A stretch of 64,000 bases of DNA, taken from assembly GCF_032341175.1 (NCBI RefSeq), contig NZ_CP135435.1, positions 1,178,001-1,242,000 on the forward strand, written 5' to 3'. Positions 41,754-49,306 of the stretch are shown piece after piece. The position numbers were made by a program, and so were the translations under genes. Position 1 is the stretch's first letter. Each line of letters opens with the position of its first letter. Under the pieces are notes generated by a model. That model saw only the letters and a program-made list of their open reading frames with translations. It was not told the DNA's origin and did no database searches. This DNA comes from Bacillus sp. DTU_2020_1000418_1_SI_GHA_SEK_038. GTDB lineage: Bacteria; Bacillota; Bacilli; Bacillales; Cytobacillaceae.

Positions 41754-43049
41754 ATGAATATTGCTCGAGTTTTGCAAACATTAGATGCTTTTAATGAATT
41801 TGGAAAGACAGAGAACGGCATTTCAAGAATTGCTTTTACAGATGAAGAACAGAAAGCGAAGGAGTACTTTATTAAACAATGTGAGAGCTTGGGAATGTTT
41901 GTCACTGTTGATCCAGTAGGTAATATTATTGCTCGTCGGGAAGGAAAAAACGACTTGCTGCCCGCAGTTGCTATTGGATCACATCTCGATACTGTCTACA
42001 ACGGTGGTAAATTTGATGGGGTTGTAGGTGTTGTAGCAGGGTTAGAGGTTGTGCGGACTCTTGTGGAGGAACGTATTGCAACACTACATCCAATTGAGAT
42101 TATTTGTTTTTCATGTGAAGAATCCTCAAGGTTTAATTTTTCAACCTTAGGCAGTAAGGCAATGATAGGGGATCTAACATTAGAGTCACTTCGGACACTA
42201 AAAGATCGTGATGATATACCAATTGAAGCAGCATTTAAGGATCAAAAGTTAATACTTGAAAACTATAAGAGAGCTGAAAGAAATACAACAGAATTAAAGG
42301 TATTTTATGAAGTTCATATAGAACAGGGAAGTAGGTTGATTGAAAGTGAAAAATCAATCGGACTCGTAACAGGAATTGCTGCACCCTTAAGATTAGCGAT
42401 TAATATTAAGGGAAAGAGTTCGCATTCTGGTACAACTGGAATGAAACAACGGAAGGATGCCTTATTAGCCGCATCGGAATTAACTATGATTGTAGAAATG
42501 GCTGCACTGGCAGAGATTGAATTTGAGACAGTAGCGACAGTTGGGGTATTAGATATTTATCCTAGTGCAATGAATGTAATCCCTGGCATAGCAAAATTAA
42601 AGATTGATATACGAAGTACAGATATTAAGTCAAGATATCGTGTGCTAAATAGAATTAAAGATGGAATTTTATTCATTCAGAAGAAACGGGGAGTATCCGT
42701 ATCTATTGATTGGATGCACGAAGAAGAACCAGTACTGATGGATAAAAACATTACTGAAGAAATTGCATCTATATGTGAGAATTTAGGATTAAATTATATG
42801 TTTATGCCAAGTGGCGCCGGTCATGACGCTATGAATATGGCCAAACGATGGCCCGCTTCATTGATATTTATCCCATCAGTAGATGGTTTAAGCCATCATC
42901 CTGAGGAGTATACAGAGCAAACTGACATTGAAGCAGGTATAAAGCTATTAGAGAAGGTAGTAAAGTCAAGTGCAATTATTTCCACCGGGGAGGAGAGCCA
43001 ACATGGAATCGCGTCAAGTCAGAATTATCTCGAATGTGAAGGTAAGTGA
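41754..43049 (+). CDS. M20 family N-carbamoyl-amino-acid/allantoate amidohydrolase
   Basis: The 431-residue metallopeptidase-like enzyme has GSHLDTVYNGGKFDGVVGV (first metal histidine and bridging aspartate), CFSCEESSRFNFSTLGSKAM (catalytic glutamate pair), FYEVHIEQGSRLIES, the dimerisation-domain histidine in KSSHSGTTGM and GAGHDAMNMAKRWPASLIFIPS. This is the AllC/HyuC/beta-ureidopropionase branch, which removes the carbamoyl group from N-carbamoyl amino acids to give the amino acid, CO2 and ammonia. In this operon N-carbamoyl-aspartate is the likely substrate. ATG at 41754 with GAGGTG is used. It overlaps the next gene by 47 bp. Confidence 0.88.
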   Translation: MNIARVLQTLDAFNEFGKTENGISRIAFTDEEQKAKEYFIKQCESLGMFVTVDPVGNIIARREGKNDLLPAVAIGSHLDTVYNGGKFDGVVGVVAGLEVVRTLVEERIATLHPIEIICFSCEESSRFNFSTLGSKAMIGDLTLESLRTLKDRDDIPIEAAFKDQKLILENYKRAERNTTELKVFYEVHIEQGSRLIESEKSIGLVTGIAAPLRLAINIKGKSSHSGTTGMKQRKDALLAASELTMIVEMAALAEIEFETVATVGVLDIYPSAMNVIPGIAKLKIDIRSTDIKSRYRVLNRIKDGILFIQKKRGVSVSIDWMHEEEPVLMDKNITEEIASICENLGLNYMFMPSGAGHDAMNMAKRWPASLIFIPSVDGLSHHPEEYTEQTDIEAGIKLLEKVVKSSAIISTGEESQHGIASSQNYLECEGK

Positions 43050-43785
43050 TCGTTATTGGCATATGATCGTTGATACAAGCGGTATGAAGGAAACAGTTGA
43101 ACCGGGCCAATTCTTTAATCTGCTTTGCGATGATGGTTTGTATCCGTTTCTCAGAAGACCATTAAGTGTATACAGGATTAACTCAGATAGTAATACTCTT
43201 GAATTTCTTTATTTAACAAAAGGAATAGGAACAAAGAAGATGACCGAGCTACATGCTGGAGGAAAAATTGATATATTTGGTCCTCTCGGAACTGGATTTA
43301 AAATTAACGATTCAGAACAAGCAATTCTCCTATTAGCGAGGGGAGTCGGAATTGCAACACTAGCAGCTTTAGCCTATAAAGCGATTGATTATAATAAGCG
43401 GGTTATTGCGATTCTAAGTGCTCGAAGCCAAAATGATCTACTTGCAGCAGACTTTCTTACAAGTATTGGAGTAACTGTTTTTAAGGTAACAGATGAAGAA
43501 GGAACTAGTGAAGTTACTAAAGTTGAGAAATTAGTTAATAGAATTCTTATTGAATATGAAATTCATGCCCTTTACACATGTGGTTCCAAAAGATTAGCTA
43601 GACTGATGCAAAATGTTGCTAAAAGAGAAGGATTGCCAGGTGAAATCGCTCTTGAGGAGCATATGGGTTGTGCAATGGGGGTTTGTTTTGCTTGCGTTTG
43701 TAATATTTATGACGGTAATGAAATAAAAAGTGCTCGGGTTTGTGTTGAAGGACCGGTATTTCCGTTAGAACAGGTGGTTTTATGA
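43003..43785 (+). CDS. Dihydroorotate dehydrogenase electron-transfer subunit (PyrK-like)
   Basis: The 260-residue iron-sulfur flavoprotein has the FAD-binding RRPLSVYRI, an NAD-binding segment that reads LLARGVGIATLAAL (usual form GGGIGxAPL), and a C-terminal 2Fe-2S cluster motif GCAMGVCFACVCN followed by a fourth cysteine in ARVCVEGPVF, the C-x4-C-x2-C-x~14-C spacing of PyrK. It passes electrons between NAD(H) and the PyrD-like subunit encoded next. ATG at 43003 has GGGGAGGAG upstream and lies inside the previous gene; the following gene overlaps its stop. It is not accompanied by other pyr biosynthetic genes. Confidence 0.88.
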   Translation: MESRQVRIISNVKVSDRYWHMIVDTSGMKETVEPGQFFNLLCDDGLYPFLRRPLSVYRINSDSNTLEFLYLTKGIGTKKMTELHAGGKIDIFGPLGTGFKINDSEQAILLLARGVGIATLAALAYKAIDYNKRVIAILSARSQNDLLAADFLTSIGVTVFKVTDEEGTSEVTKVEKLVNRILIEYEIHALYTCGSKRLARLMQNVAKREGLPGEIALEEHMGCAMGVCFACVCNIYDGNEIKSARVCVEGPVFPLEQVVL

Positions 43786-44708
43786 TGATGAAAACAGCGG
43801 TTGATATGAGTGTTGATATTGGAGGACTGGTGTTAAAAAATCCAATTATGCCAGCCTCAGGTGCATTTGGGCCAGAAATGAATAAAGCGATTGATTTTAA
43901 TCGTCTAGGTGCAATTGTTCCAAAGAGTATTACAATGTTCCCACGACCCGGGAATGCAACTCCACGCGTTTGTGAAACACCGGCGGGCATGATTAATTCC
44001 ATTGGGATTCAAAGTAAAGGGATAAAGTATTATATGGAAAACTATGTCCCTTTCTATTCGCAATATGATCCGCCTTTAATTTCAAGTCTATCTGCAGATT
44101 CTATTGACCAATTTGCTGAAATAGCTGAAATTGTTACCGAAAGTAAAGATGTTGATGCTATAGAATTAAATATTTCCTGCCCCAATTTAAAAGGCAATGG
44201 TCTTGCATTTGGCATGGATGCGGAAATAACCTATAACCTTGTTAAAAAAGTTCGTGGTGTTACGGACAAACCAATTATTACGAAGCTTTCACCAAATGTG
44301 ACGAGTATTCAAGAAATTGCCATCGCGGCTGAAGCTGGAGGGAGCGATAGCTTGAATGTTGCAAACACTTTACTTGCAATGTCTATTGATGTCCATACAA
44401 GGAGGCCGAAAATAGGTAATATCATGGGTGGGCTATCTGGTCCCGCTACGAAGCCAGTCATTGTTAGGCTAATCTACCAGGTGGCCCAAGTAGTGAAAAT
44501 CCCGATTATAGGGTGCGGTGGAGTTATGTCCGGTGAAGATGCTATTGAAATGATGTTAGCAGGGGCATCGGCCGTTCAAATAGGAACAGCAAGCTTTATA
44601 CAGCCTGATGCAATGATTAGAATACTTGGTGAAATTGAATTATACATGGAGAAATATCAGATCGATGATATTAAAGAACTAATTGGTCAAGTCCTTATTA
44701 ATAACTAG
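43782..44708 (+). CDS. Dihydroorotate dehydrogenase catalytic subunit, class 1B-like
   Basis: This 308-residue FMN TIM barrel of the PyrD class 1 type has NPIMPASGAFG near the N-terminus, IELNISCPNLKGNGLAFG with the catalytic-base cysteine in SCPN, then TKLSPNVT and IIGCGGVMSGEDAIEMMLAGASAVQIGTA for FMN phosphate binding. Dihydropyrimidine dehydrogenases instead carry their catalytic cysteine in a later LACGQ motif, which is absent, so the substrate is probably dihydroorotate/orotate. With the PyrK-like partner it should be NAD-linked and reversible. The operon context suggests catabolic reduction of orotate rather than synthesis. Confidence 0.88.
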   Translation: MMMKTAVDMSVDIGGLVLKNPIMPASGAFGPEMNKAIDFNRLGAIVPKSITMFPRPGNATPRVCETPAGMINSIGIQSKGIKYYMENYVPFYSQYDPPLISSLSADSIDQFAEIAEIVTESKDVDAIELNISCPNLKGNGLAFGMDAEITYNLVKKVRGVTDKPIITKLSPNVTSIQEIAIAAEAGGSDSLNVANTLLAMSIDVHTRRPKIGNIMGGLSGPATKPVIVRLIYQVAQVVKIPIIGCGGVMSGEDAIEMMLAGASAVQIGTASFIQPDAMIRILGEIELYMEKYQIDDIKELIGQVLINN

Positions 44709-44712
44709 TGGG

Positions 44713-46131
44713 GTGATTGTCATAGTATTCGATCTCGTAATAAAAAATGGAACAATTGTAACATCTGAAGATTCATTTAATGGAAACATCTATATAAAAA
44801 GTGGCAAAATCAAAGCAATCACTTCTGAAGAGTTGCCTGGTGAAGCAAATGAAATAGTAGATGCAGGCGGATTGCATGTTTTTCCAGGTTTCATTGATAC
44901 CCATGTACATTCAAGAGATCCTGGAGCCACTTATAAAGAAGACTTTTACCATTCAACTCAAGCTGCAGCAGCTGGAGGTATTACAACAGTTTTTGAAATG
45001 CCAAATACCAATCCTCCAATTAATAATGTGGAGAATTTTCAAAAGCAAGTTTCTAATTTGCAAAGTAAGGCATTTGTTGATTTTGGAATTTGGGCAATTT
45101 GTTTAGGCCATACAAATATTAATGAATATAATGCGCTTCAAAAGGCCGGGGTAATTGGCTTTAAGTTCTTCTGGGGTTATGCAGTACATTCAAAAACATA
45201 TCAGCTCATGTATAACTATAAAAAGGAAATGAATGATGTGATCCCTCCATTTACTGACGGGGAAGTATATGACATGTTTCAGGAGGTTGCAAAAACTGGG
45301 CAAGTATTTGCGATTCATGCTGAAAATAACGACCTAATCCAGCATCTTACTCAAAAGGTTGAAGCGAGAAATGGTCACAGTTACCTTGATTTACTTGAAG
45401 GGAGACCTAATCTCGCAGAGGAATTAACGATTCAAACGGGAATTGCTATGGCTAAAAAGACAGGGGCGCGTCTTCATATCCTTCATGTTAGTACAGCTGA
45501 GGGAATAGAACTTGTTCGTCAGGCACAAAAAGAAGGCTACCCTATTACAGCGGAAACATGTCCACACTTTTTATTCCTATCGGCTGATAACTACGATGCT
45601 ATCGGACCACAAATGAAGGTTTATCCACCTATTAAATATAAGAGGGATCAAGAGGCACTTTGGAATGCAGTTATTGATGGAACGATTTCGCTTGTCTGTT
45701 CAGACCATGCACCACATACAGAAGAAGAAAAAGATGGGGACTTATGGTCGATTCCAGCAGGAATGTGTGGTGTTGAGACATTAGCACCACTAATGTTAGA
45801 TGCTGTCAATGAAGGGAAACTTTCAATTCACGATTTAGTCCGCCTCCTCTCTGAAGGGCCGGCAAAGTTATTTAATGTTTATCCTACTAAAGGTACGATT
45901 CGTGTTGGAGCTGATGCTGATTTTACGATCGTAGACATGAATAAAGAATCAAAAATTGAACGTAATCGGCTCCACAGTAAAAGTAAGATAACAGCATTTG
46001 ACGGATTTAAAATTAAGGGGACCCCAGTTCAAACAATAGTAAGAGGTGTTACTGTTATGAAGGAAGGCGAAGTACTAGGCTCTCCCACGGGAAGACTAAT
46101 AACGCCGATTGAACGAAGTAATGATAGATAG
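44713..46131 (+). CDS. Dihydroorotase/hydantoinase-like cyclic amidohydrolase
   Basis: The 472-residue amidohydrolase has the metal motif GFIDTHVHSRDPGATYKEDF, including the arginine of dihydroorotases that binds a carboxylate, and GGITTVFEMPNTNPP. Later come FAIHAENN, LHILHVSTAEG and VCSDHAPHTEEEK for the remaining metal ligands and catalytic aspartate. The carboxylated or KCX-type lysine may be that in IGFKFFWGY. It should open dihydroorotate to N-carbamoyl-aspartate, though allantoinase or hydantoinase activity is possible. The start is uncertain: GTG at 44713 has no good ribosome site, while GGGGTGA lies 5 nt before an ATA at 44722. Confidence 0.85.
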   Translation: MIVIVFDLVIKNGTIVTSEDSFNGNIYIKSGKIKAITSEELPGEANEIVDAGGLHVFPGFIDTHVHSRDPGATYKEDFYHSTQAAAAGGITTVFEMPNTNPPINNVENFQKQVSNLQSKAFVDFGIWAICLGHTNINEYNALQKAGVIGFKFFWGYAVHSKTYQLMYNYKKEMNDVIPPFTDGEVYDMFQEVAKTGQVFAIHAENNDLIQHLTQKVEARNGHSYLDLLEGRPNLAEELTIQTGIAMAKKTGARLHILHVSTAEGIELVRQAQKEGYPITAETCPHFLFLSADNYDAIGPQMKVYPPIKYKRDQEALWNAVIDGTISLVCSDHAPHTEEEKDGDLWSIPAGMCGVETLAPLMLDAVNEGKLSIHDLVRLLSEGPAKLFNVYPTKGTIRVGADADFTIVDMNKESKIERNRLHSKSKITAFDGFKIKGTPVQTIVRGVTVMKEGEVLGSPTGRLITPIERSNDR

Positions 46132-47419
46132 AAATGCTAATAGTTTCCGCTTTGTTGCCACTGGGGATAGTTTTATTACGAGAAAAATGTCTAATAAGGA
46201 TTACGATAAACAGCTCGCAGATTTAATTGGAAGTGCCGAGTTTCGCTTTACAAATTTAGAAACTACTCTGCATCGAAATGAAGGCTATCCATCAGCTTTG
46301 AGTGGTGGAACGTGGGCAATGTCAGATCCGGATGTACTAAATGATTTATTGAAGTATCAATTTAACTGCATGACTTGGGCAAACAATCATACTCTCGATT
46401 ATCTATACGGCGGCTTGATTGCAACAAAGAAACATTTAGACGAAGCTAATATTACTCATGCAGGTGTTGGTGAAAATCTTGCTTCTGCCAGTTCTCCAGC
46501 ATACTTAGAATCTGATTCAGGTCGCATTGCAATAATTGGAGCAACATCAACCTTTCACGACTTTTGGAGGGCGGGGGAACAGCGTTCAGATATGCTTGGG
46601 CGCCCGGGAGTAAATCCGCTCAGATACCAAACCACTTATTATGTTTTACCTGAGCATTACAATGTACTTAAGGACATAGCTGATAAAAGCGGCATTAATG
46701 CCGAAAATAATCTAGCAATTGAAGAAGGGTTTTTGTCTAGTAATCAAGTATTTCGATTCGGTACTTATTCTTTTAGCGTTTGTGAAAAAATAGGTATGGT
46801 TAGGGAACCTTATAGTGAAGATGTAAAAAGAATTGTTAAATCAATACATGAAGGAAAACGGCAGGCAGATTATGTAGTCGTAAGTATTCATTGCCATGAA
46901 ATGAATAAGGACCGTAAGGATCAAGTACCTGATTTTCTCGAAACCTTTGCCCGAATATGCATTGATGAAGGTGCCCATGCTGTCATTGGTCATGGCCCTC
47001 ACATCTTACGAGGTGTGGAAATTTATAAGAACCGTCCGATTTTCTATAGTTTAGGAAATTTTATTTTTCAAAATGAAACTGTTCAGAAGTTACCTAATGA
47101 TTTCTATGAGGGATATCAGTTGCCCTTGACAGCTACGGTGGCGGATGCACTAGACAAACGAAGCAATAATGGTACGAAAGGGCTTGGGGTAAACAGGGCA
47201 GTATGGGAATCGGTAGTACCAATTTGGGAAATGAAAGCTGGCACTCTAACAAGCCTTAAATTTTACCCAATAGAGTTAGGCTATGGATTGCCGCGGTACA
47301 GTAGAGGGTGGCCTATAATAACCAAGAATGAAGAAATACTCAAGGGGTTGGAAGAGTTATCAGAACCATACGGTACAAATTTTATAATTAAGGATGGGAT
47401 AGCTGAGGTTATTTTATAA
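46121..47419 (+). CDS. CapA family (PGA_cap) metallophosphoesterase-like protein
   Basis: The 432-residue protein has the CapA/PgsA pattern: FVATGDSFITR, FTNLETTLH, MTWANNHTLDY, YVVVSIHCHEM, HAVIGHGPHILRGVEIYKNRPIFYSLGNFIF. These motifs carry the metal-binding aspartate, asparagine and histidines of a calcineurin-like fold. CapA proteins are known from poly-gamma-glutamate capsule synthesis, but here there is no signal peptide and no cap genes; it is the last gene of the catabolic operon and overlaps the amidohydrolase stop. A hydrolytic or amide-cleaving role in the pathway is possible but unproven. ATG at 46121 is preferred to a TTG four codons earlier; neither has a strong ribosome site. 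Confidence 0.8.
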   Translation: MIDRNANSFRFVATGDSFITRKMSNKDYDKQLADLIGSAEFRFTNLETTLHRNEGYPSALSGGTWAMSDPDVLNDLLKYQFNCMTWANNHTLDYLYGGLIATKKHLDEANITHAGVGENLASASSPAYLESDSGRIAIIGATSTFHDFWRAGEQRSDMLGRPGVNPLRYQTTYYVLPEHYNVLKDIADKSGINAENNLAIEEGFLSSNQVFRFGTYSFSVCEKIGMVREPYSEDVKRIVKSIHEGKRQADYVVVSIHCHEMNKDRKDQVPDFLETFARICIDEGAHAVIGHGPHILRGVEIYKNRPIFYSLGNFIFQNETVQKLPNDFYEGYQLPLTATVADALDKRSNNGTKGLGVNRAVWESVVPIWEMKAGTLTSLKFYPIELGYGLPRYSRGWPIITKNEEILKGLEELSEPYGTNFIIKDGIAEVIL

Positions 47420-47453
47420 CCAAAGTTTTGATATTAAAGAAGAAAATCAGGAA

Positions 47454-47510
47454 TTACTATATTTAAGCAAAAATCCTTGCTATTTTTAGTAACTAATTTT
47501 ATAATTTTTG
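47454..47510 (+). terminator. Possible terminator of the TRAP-ureido operon
   Basis: TTACT/AGTAA and AGCAA/TTGCT form nested short stems followed by T-rich sequence (TAATTTTATAATTTTT). The stems are weak. Confidence 0.4.
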
Positions 47511-47582
47511 TAATTTACAGACATTAAATATTGAATATGTCTTCGAAGTCGTATGAATATAAGAAGAAAGAGAGGGATTTGA

Positions 47583-47771
47583 TTGGAAAAAGTAGAGAAG
47601 GTTAAGGTTTTTTCGGAATTATATGAACTAATCACATATTATTATGAATTCCGTGACCAACCTGTCGAAAAAGACTTTAATTACTTTAATAAGGTTGAAC
47701 AATGCTGTACATTGCTAGATTTAGACTTTAATGAATTAAAAAGAGAATTTAAATTAAAGGAAGAACTTTAG
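47583..47771 (+). CDS. Hypothetical small protein
   Basis: The 62-residue, charged, probably helical protein starts with TTG at 47583, preceded by AGAGGGA at suitable spacing. It has two adjacent cysteines (KVEQCCTLL) and no membrane segment. I recognise no family. A clean terminator follows closely, which supports it being a real short transcription unit. Confidence 0.5.
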   Translation: MEKVEKVKVFSELYELITYYYEFRDQPVEKDFNYFNKVEQCCTLLDLDFNELKREFKLKEEL

Positions 47772-47807
47772 AGTAAAGGCCTGACTAAAAAAATAATGGG
47801 ATAGAGG

Positions 47808-47846
47808 CAAACACCCCAACGTTTATATGTTGGGGCGTTTGTTTTT
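47808..47846 (+). terminator. Terminator of the 62-residue ORF
   Basis: AAACACCCCAAC pairs with GTTGGGGCGTTT (one mismatch), followed by GTTTTTC. Confidence 0.85.
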
Positions 47847-47867
47847 CATCAAATGAGTAATAAAGAC

Positions 47868-47905
47868 AAAGCGCATGGATTTCATCTTAATCCATGCGCT
47901 TTGTG
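47868..47905. terminator. Strong hairpin of uncertain role
   Basis: CAAAGCGCATGGATT and AATCCATGCGCTTTG form a 15-bp perfect stem with a 7-base loop. There is no good T run on either strand. It may end the leftward DUF5634-like gene about 115 bp away. Confidence 0.5.
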
Positions 47906-48020
47906 TGATTTACCCTTGTTATTTAACCTGCTGTTTGTTCTGTGATTTCCAATGTTTTTTTACATTACTCGGTACCGAAGCTGCCCCCCTCCAAGAAAGA
48001 GGCTTCATTATTGATAGCAT

Positions 48021-48323
48021 TTAGATCTCTCGTAAAACACTCTCTAAATCATCATAACCACTTTGATCATTTAACTTAGGATCATCAGGCTCGAGTGTCC
48101 ACTGATCTTTTTCCAGTGCTAATTCACCTTGATCATTTTTAAGATAAGGACTATGAATATGGTAGGTTTTCCCGTCTTTATTGACTGTATATCCTAGGTA
48201 ATAACGATCCCCTTCACCATGCTCCTCAAAAATTCCGATATCATCAATGCCATATTTGTCGATAAAGGATTGAAAAGGCTGCTGTAAATTATTTATGATT
48301 TGTTCTCGTGGTAAAAAATCCAT
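48021..48323 (-). CDS. DUF5634-like hypothetical protein
   Basis: The 100-residue acidic protein reads MDFLPREQIINNLQQPF, then IDDIGIFEEHGEGDRYYLGY and TVNKDGKTYHIHSPYLKN, close in my memory to DUF5634 proteins of Bacillus; function is unknown. There is no signal peptide or membrane segment. ATG at 48323 has AAGGAG about 10 nt upstream; the open frame continues 16 codons further without support. The DUF number should be treated as tentative. Confidence 0.65.
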   Translation of the reverse strand: MDFLPREQIINNLQQPFQSFIDKYGIDDIGIFEEHGEGDRYYLGYTVNKDGKTYHIHSPYLKNDQGELALEKDQWTLEPDDPKLNDQSGYDDLESVLREI

Positions 48324-48423
48324 ATCAATATTGCTCCTTCCAATTATTCCTATACTTAATATGGCATTCATTAGATCTTTTCATTAATAAAAAGCAAAAA
48401 ATTATCCAAGCAGTGAAATTTTC

Positions 48424-49182
48424 TTAATCATTCAGTAGGTGATGCAGGATTCTTTCCCTGTCCTCAAAAAACTGTTTCATCATCTGGTAATGTCCCGTTT
48501 CCTCGAGTGAAGTTTCCTTTGCGCCATCTTCTGTAAATTCTATAATGGCAGCATTCGGATAAGACATAATGATAGGGGAATGAGTGGCAATGATGAATTG
48601 TGAATTCTGCTGGACTAATTCGTGAATTCTAGCAAGCATGGATAATTGCCGCAGAGGAGATAGTGCAGCTTCGGGTTCATCCATGATGTATAGACCGTTT
48701 CCTCTAAACCGATTCATAAAAGTTGCCCAGAAAGATTCTCCATGTGACTGTTGATGAAGTGACACGCCTCCGAATGAATCGATAACCGGGGGACCCCCTC
48801 CAAACTCCCTATCCATTTCCTCAATATTGGATGCTACATTATAGAAGGTTTCTGCTCGAAGGAAGAAGCCATCACTAGGTTTTATGACTCCTTTCACCAG
48901 CCTAATATAATTGTCTAATTCTGAATGGGAATCATAAGTGGAAAAATTGAAATTAAATGAGCCGCCTTCCGGATTAAATCCAGCGGCAACCGCAATGGCC
49001 TCCAATAAGGTTGACTTCCCCATGCCATTATCACCGACAAAGTAAGTTACGTTTGGATGAAAGGATAGCTTATCCAGCGTTTGGATGCTAGGTAAATTAA
49101 ATGGAAATCTGTTAAAGGAAGGGATATGCTCACGTTTTAGGCTGATCCTTCTTAAATAATCACTTTCGATAAAATGCTCCAT
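48424..49182 (-). CDS. AAA family ATPase (SbcC/RecF-like, stand-alone)
   Basis: The 252-residue ATPase has Walker A YFVGDNGMGKSTLLEA, a signature-like SHGESFWATF, Walker B GLYIMDEPEAALSP and a switch histidine in FIIATHSPIIM. This layout, with the signature close to Walker B and no coiled coil, is typical of the small AAA_21/AAA_15-type ABC ATPases. ATG at 49182 has AAGGGG 8 nt upstream. Possible roles include DNA maintenance or a toxin/nuclease partner function, but no nuclease gene is adjacent. It appears to be a single gene upstream of the DUF5634-like gene. Confidence 0.83.
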   Translation of the reverse strand: MEHFIESDYLRRISLKREHIPSFNRFPFNLPSIQTLDKLSFHPNVTYFVGDNGMGKSTLLEAIAVAAGFNPEGGSFNFNFSTYDSHSELDNYIRLVKGVIKPSDGFFLRAETFYNVASNIEEMDREFGGGPPVIDSFGGVSLHQQSHGESFWATFMNRFRGNGLYIMDEPEAALSPLRQLSMLARIHELVQQNSQFIIATHSPIIMSYPNAAIIEFTEDGAKETSLEETGHYQMMKQFFEDRERILHHLLND

Positions 49183-49237
49183 ATCCAATTCCCCTTTGAA
49201 TCACTTTCTTTTATCTTAACAAATCGTTATCAGGTAG

Positions 49238-49292
49238 AAAAGCAAAGGTGCCAAGCACCACGAATCAATTATTGTGGAGCCTGGCACCTTAT
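49238..49292. terminator. Terminator of the GGTGCC...GGCACC type
   Basis: AAAGGTGCCAAGC and GCCTGGCACCTT form the base of the stem, and CCACGAAT with ATTGTGG the top. It lies beyond the stop of the leftward FAD oxidase gene. Hairpins with this GGTGCC core recur in Bacillus genomes, from general knowledge. Confidence 0.75.
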
Positions 49293-49306
49293 CAGGCAGC
49301 CTCATA

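Noticed and set aside
43782..44708. PyrD-like protein considered as a dihydropyrimidine dehydrogenase (uracil breakdown)
   Set aside because: It has the SCPN cysteine and AFG of class 1B dihydroorotate dehydrogenases and lacks the LACGQ catalytic motif and extra Fe-S domains of dihydropyrimidine dehydrogenase.
41754..46131. PyrK/PyrD/dihydroorotase genes considered as the de novo pyrimidine operon
   Set aside because: carAB, pyrB, pyrE, pyrF and the PyrR attenuator are absent, while a TRAP transporter, a PucR regulator and a decarbamoylating amidohydrolase are present, which fits breakdown better than synthesis.
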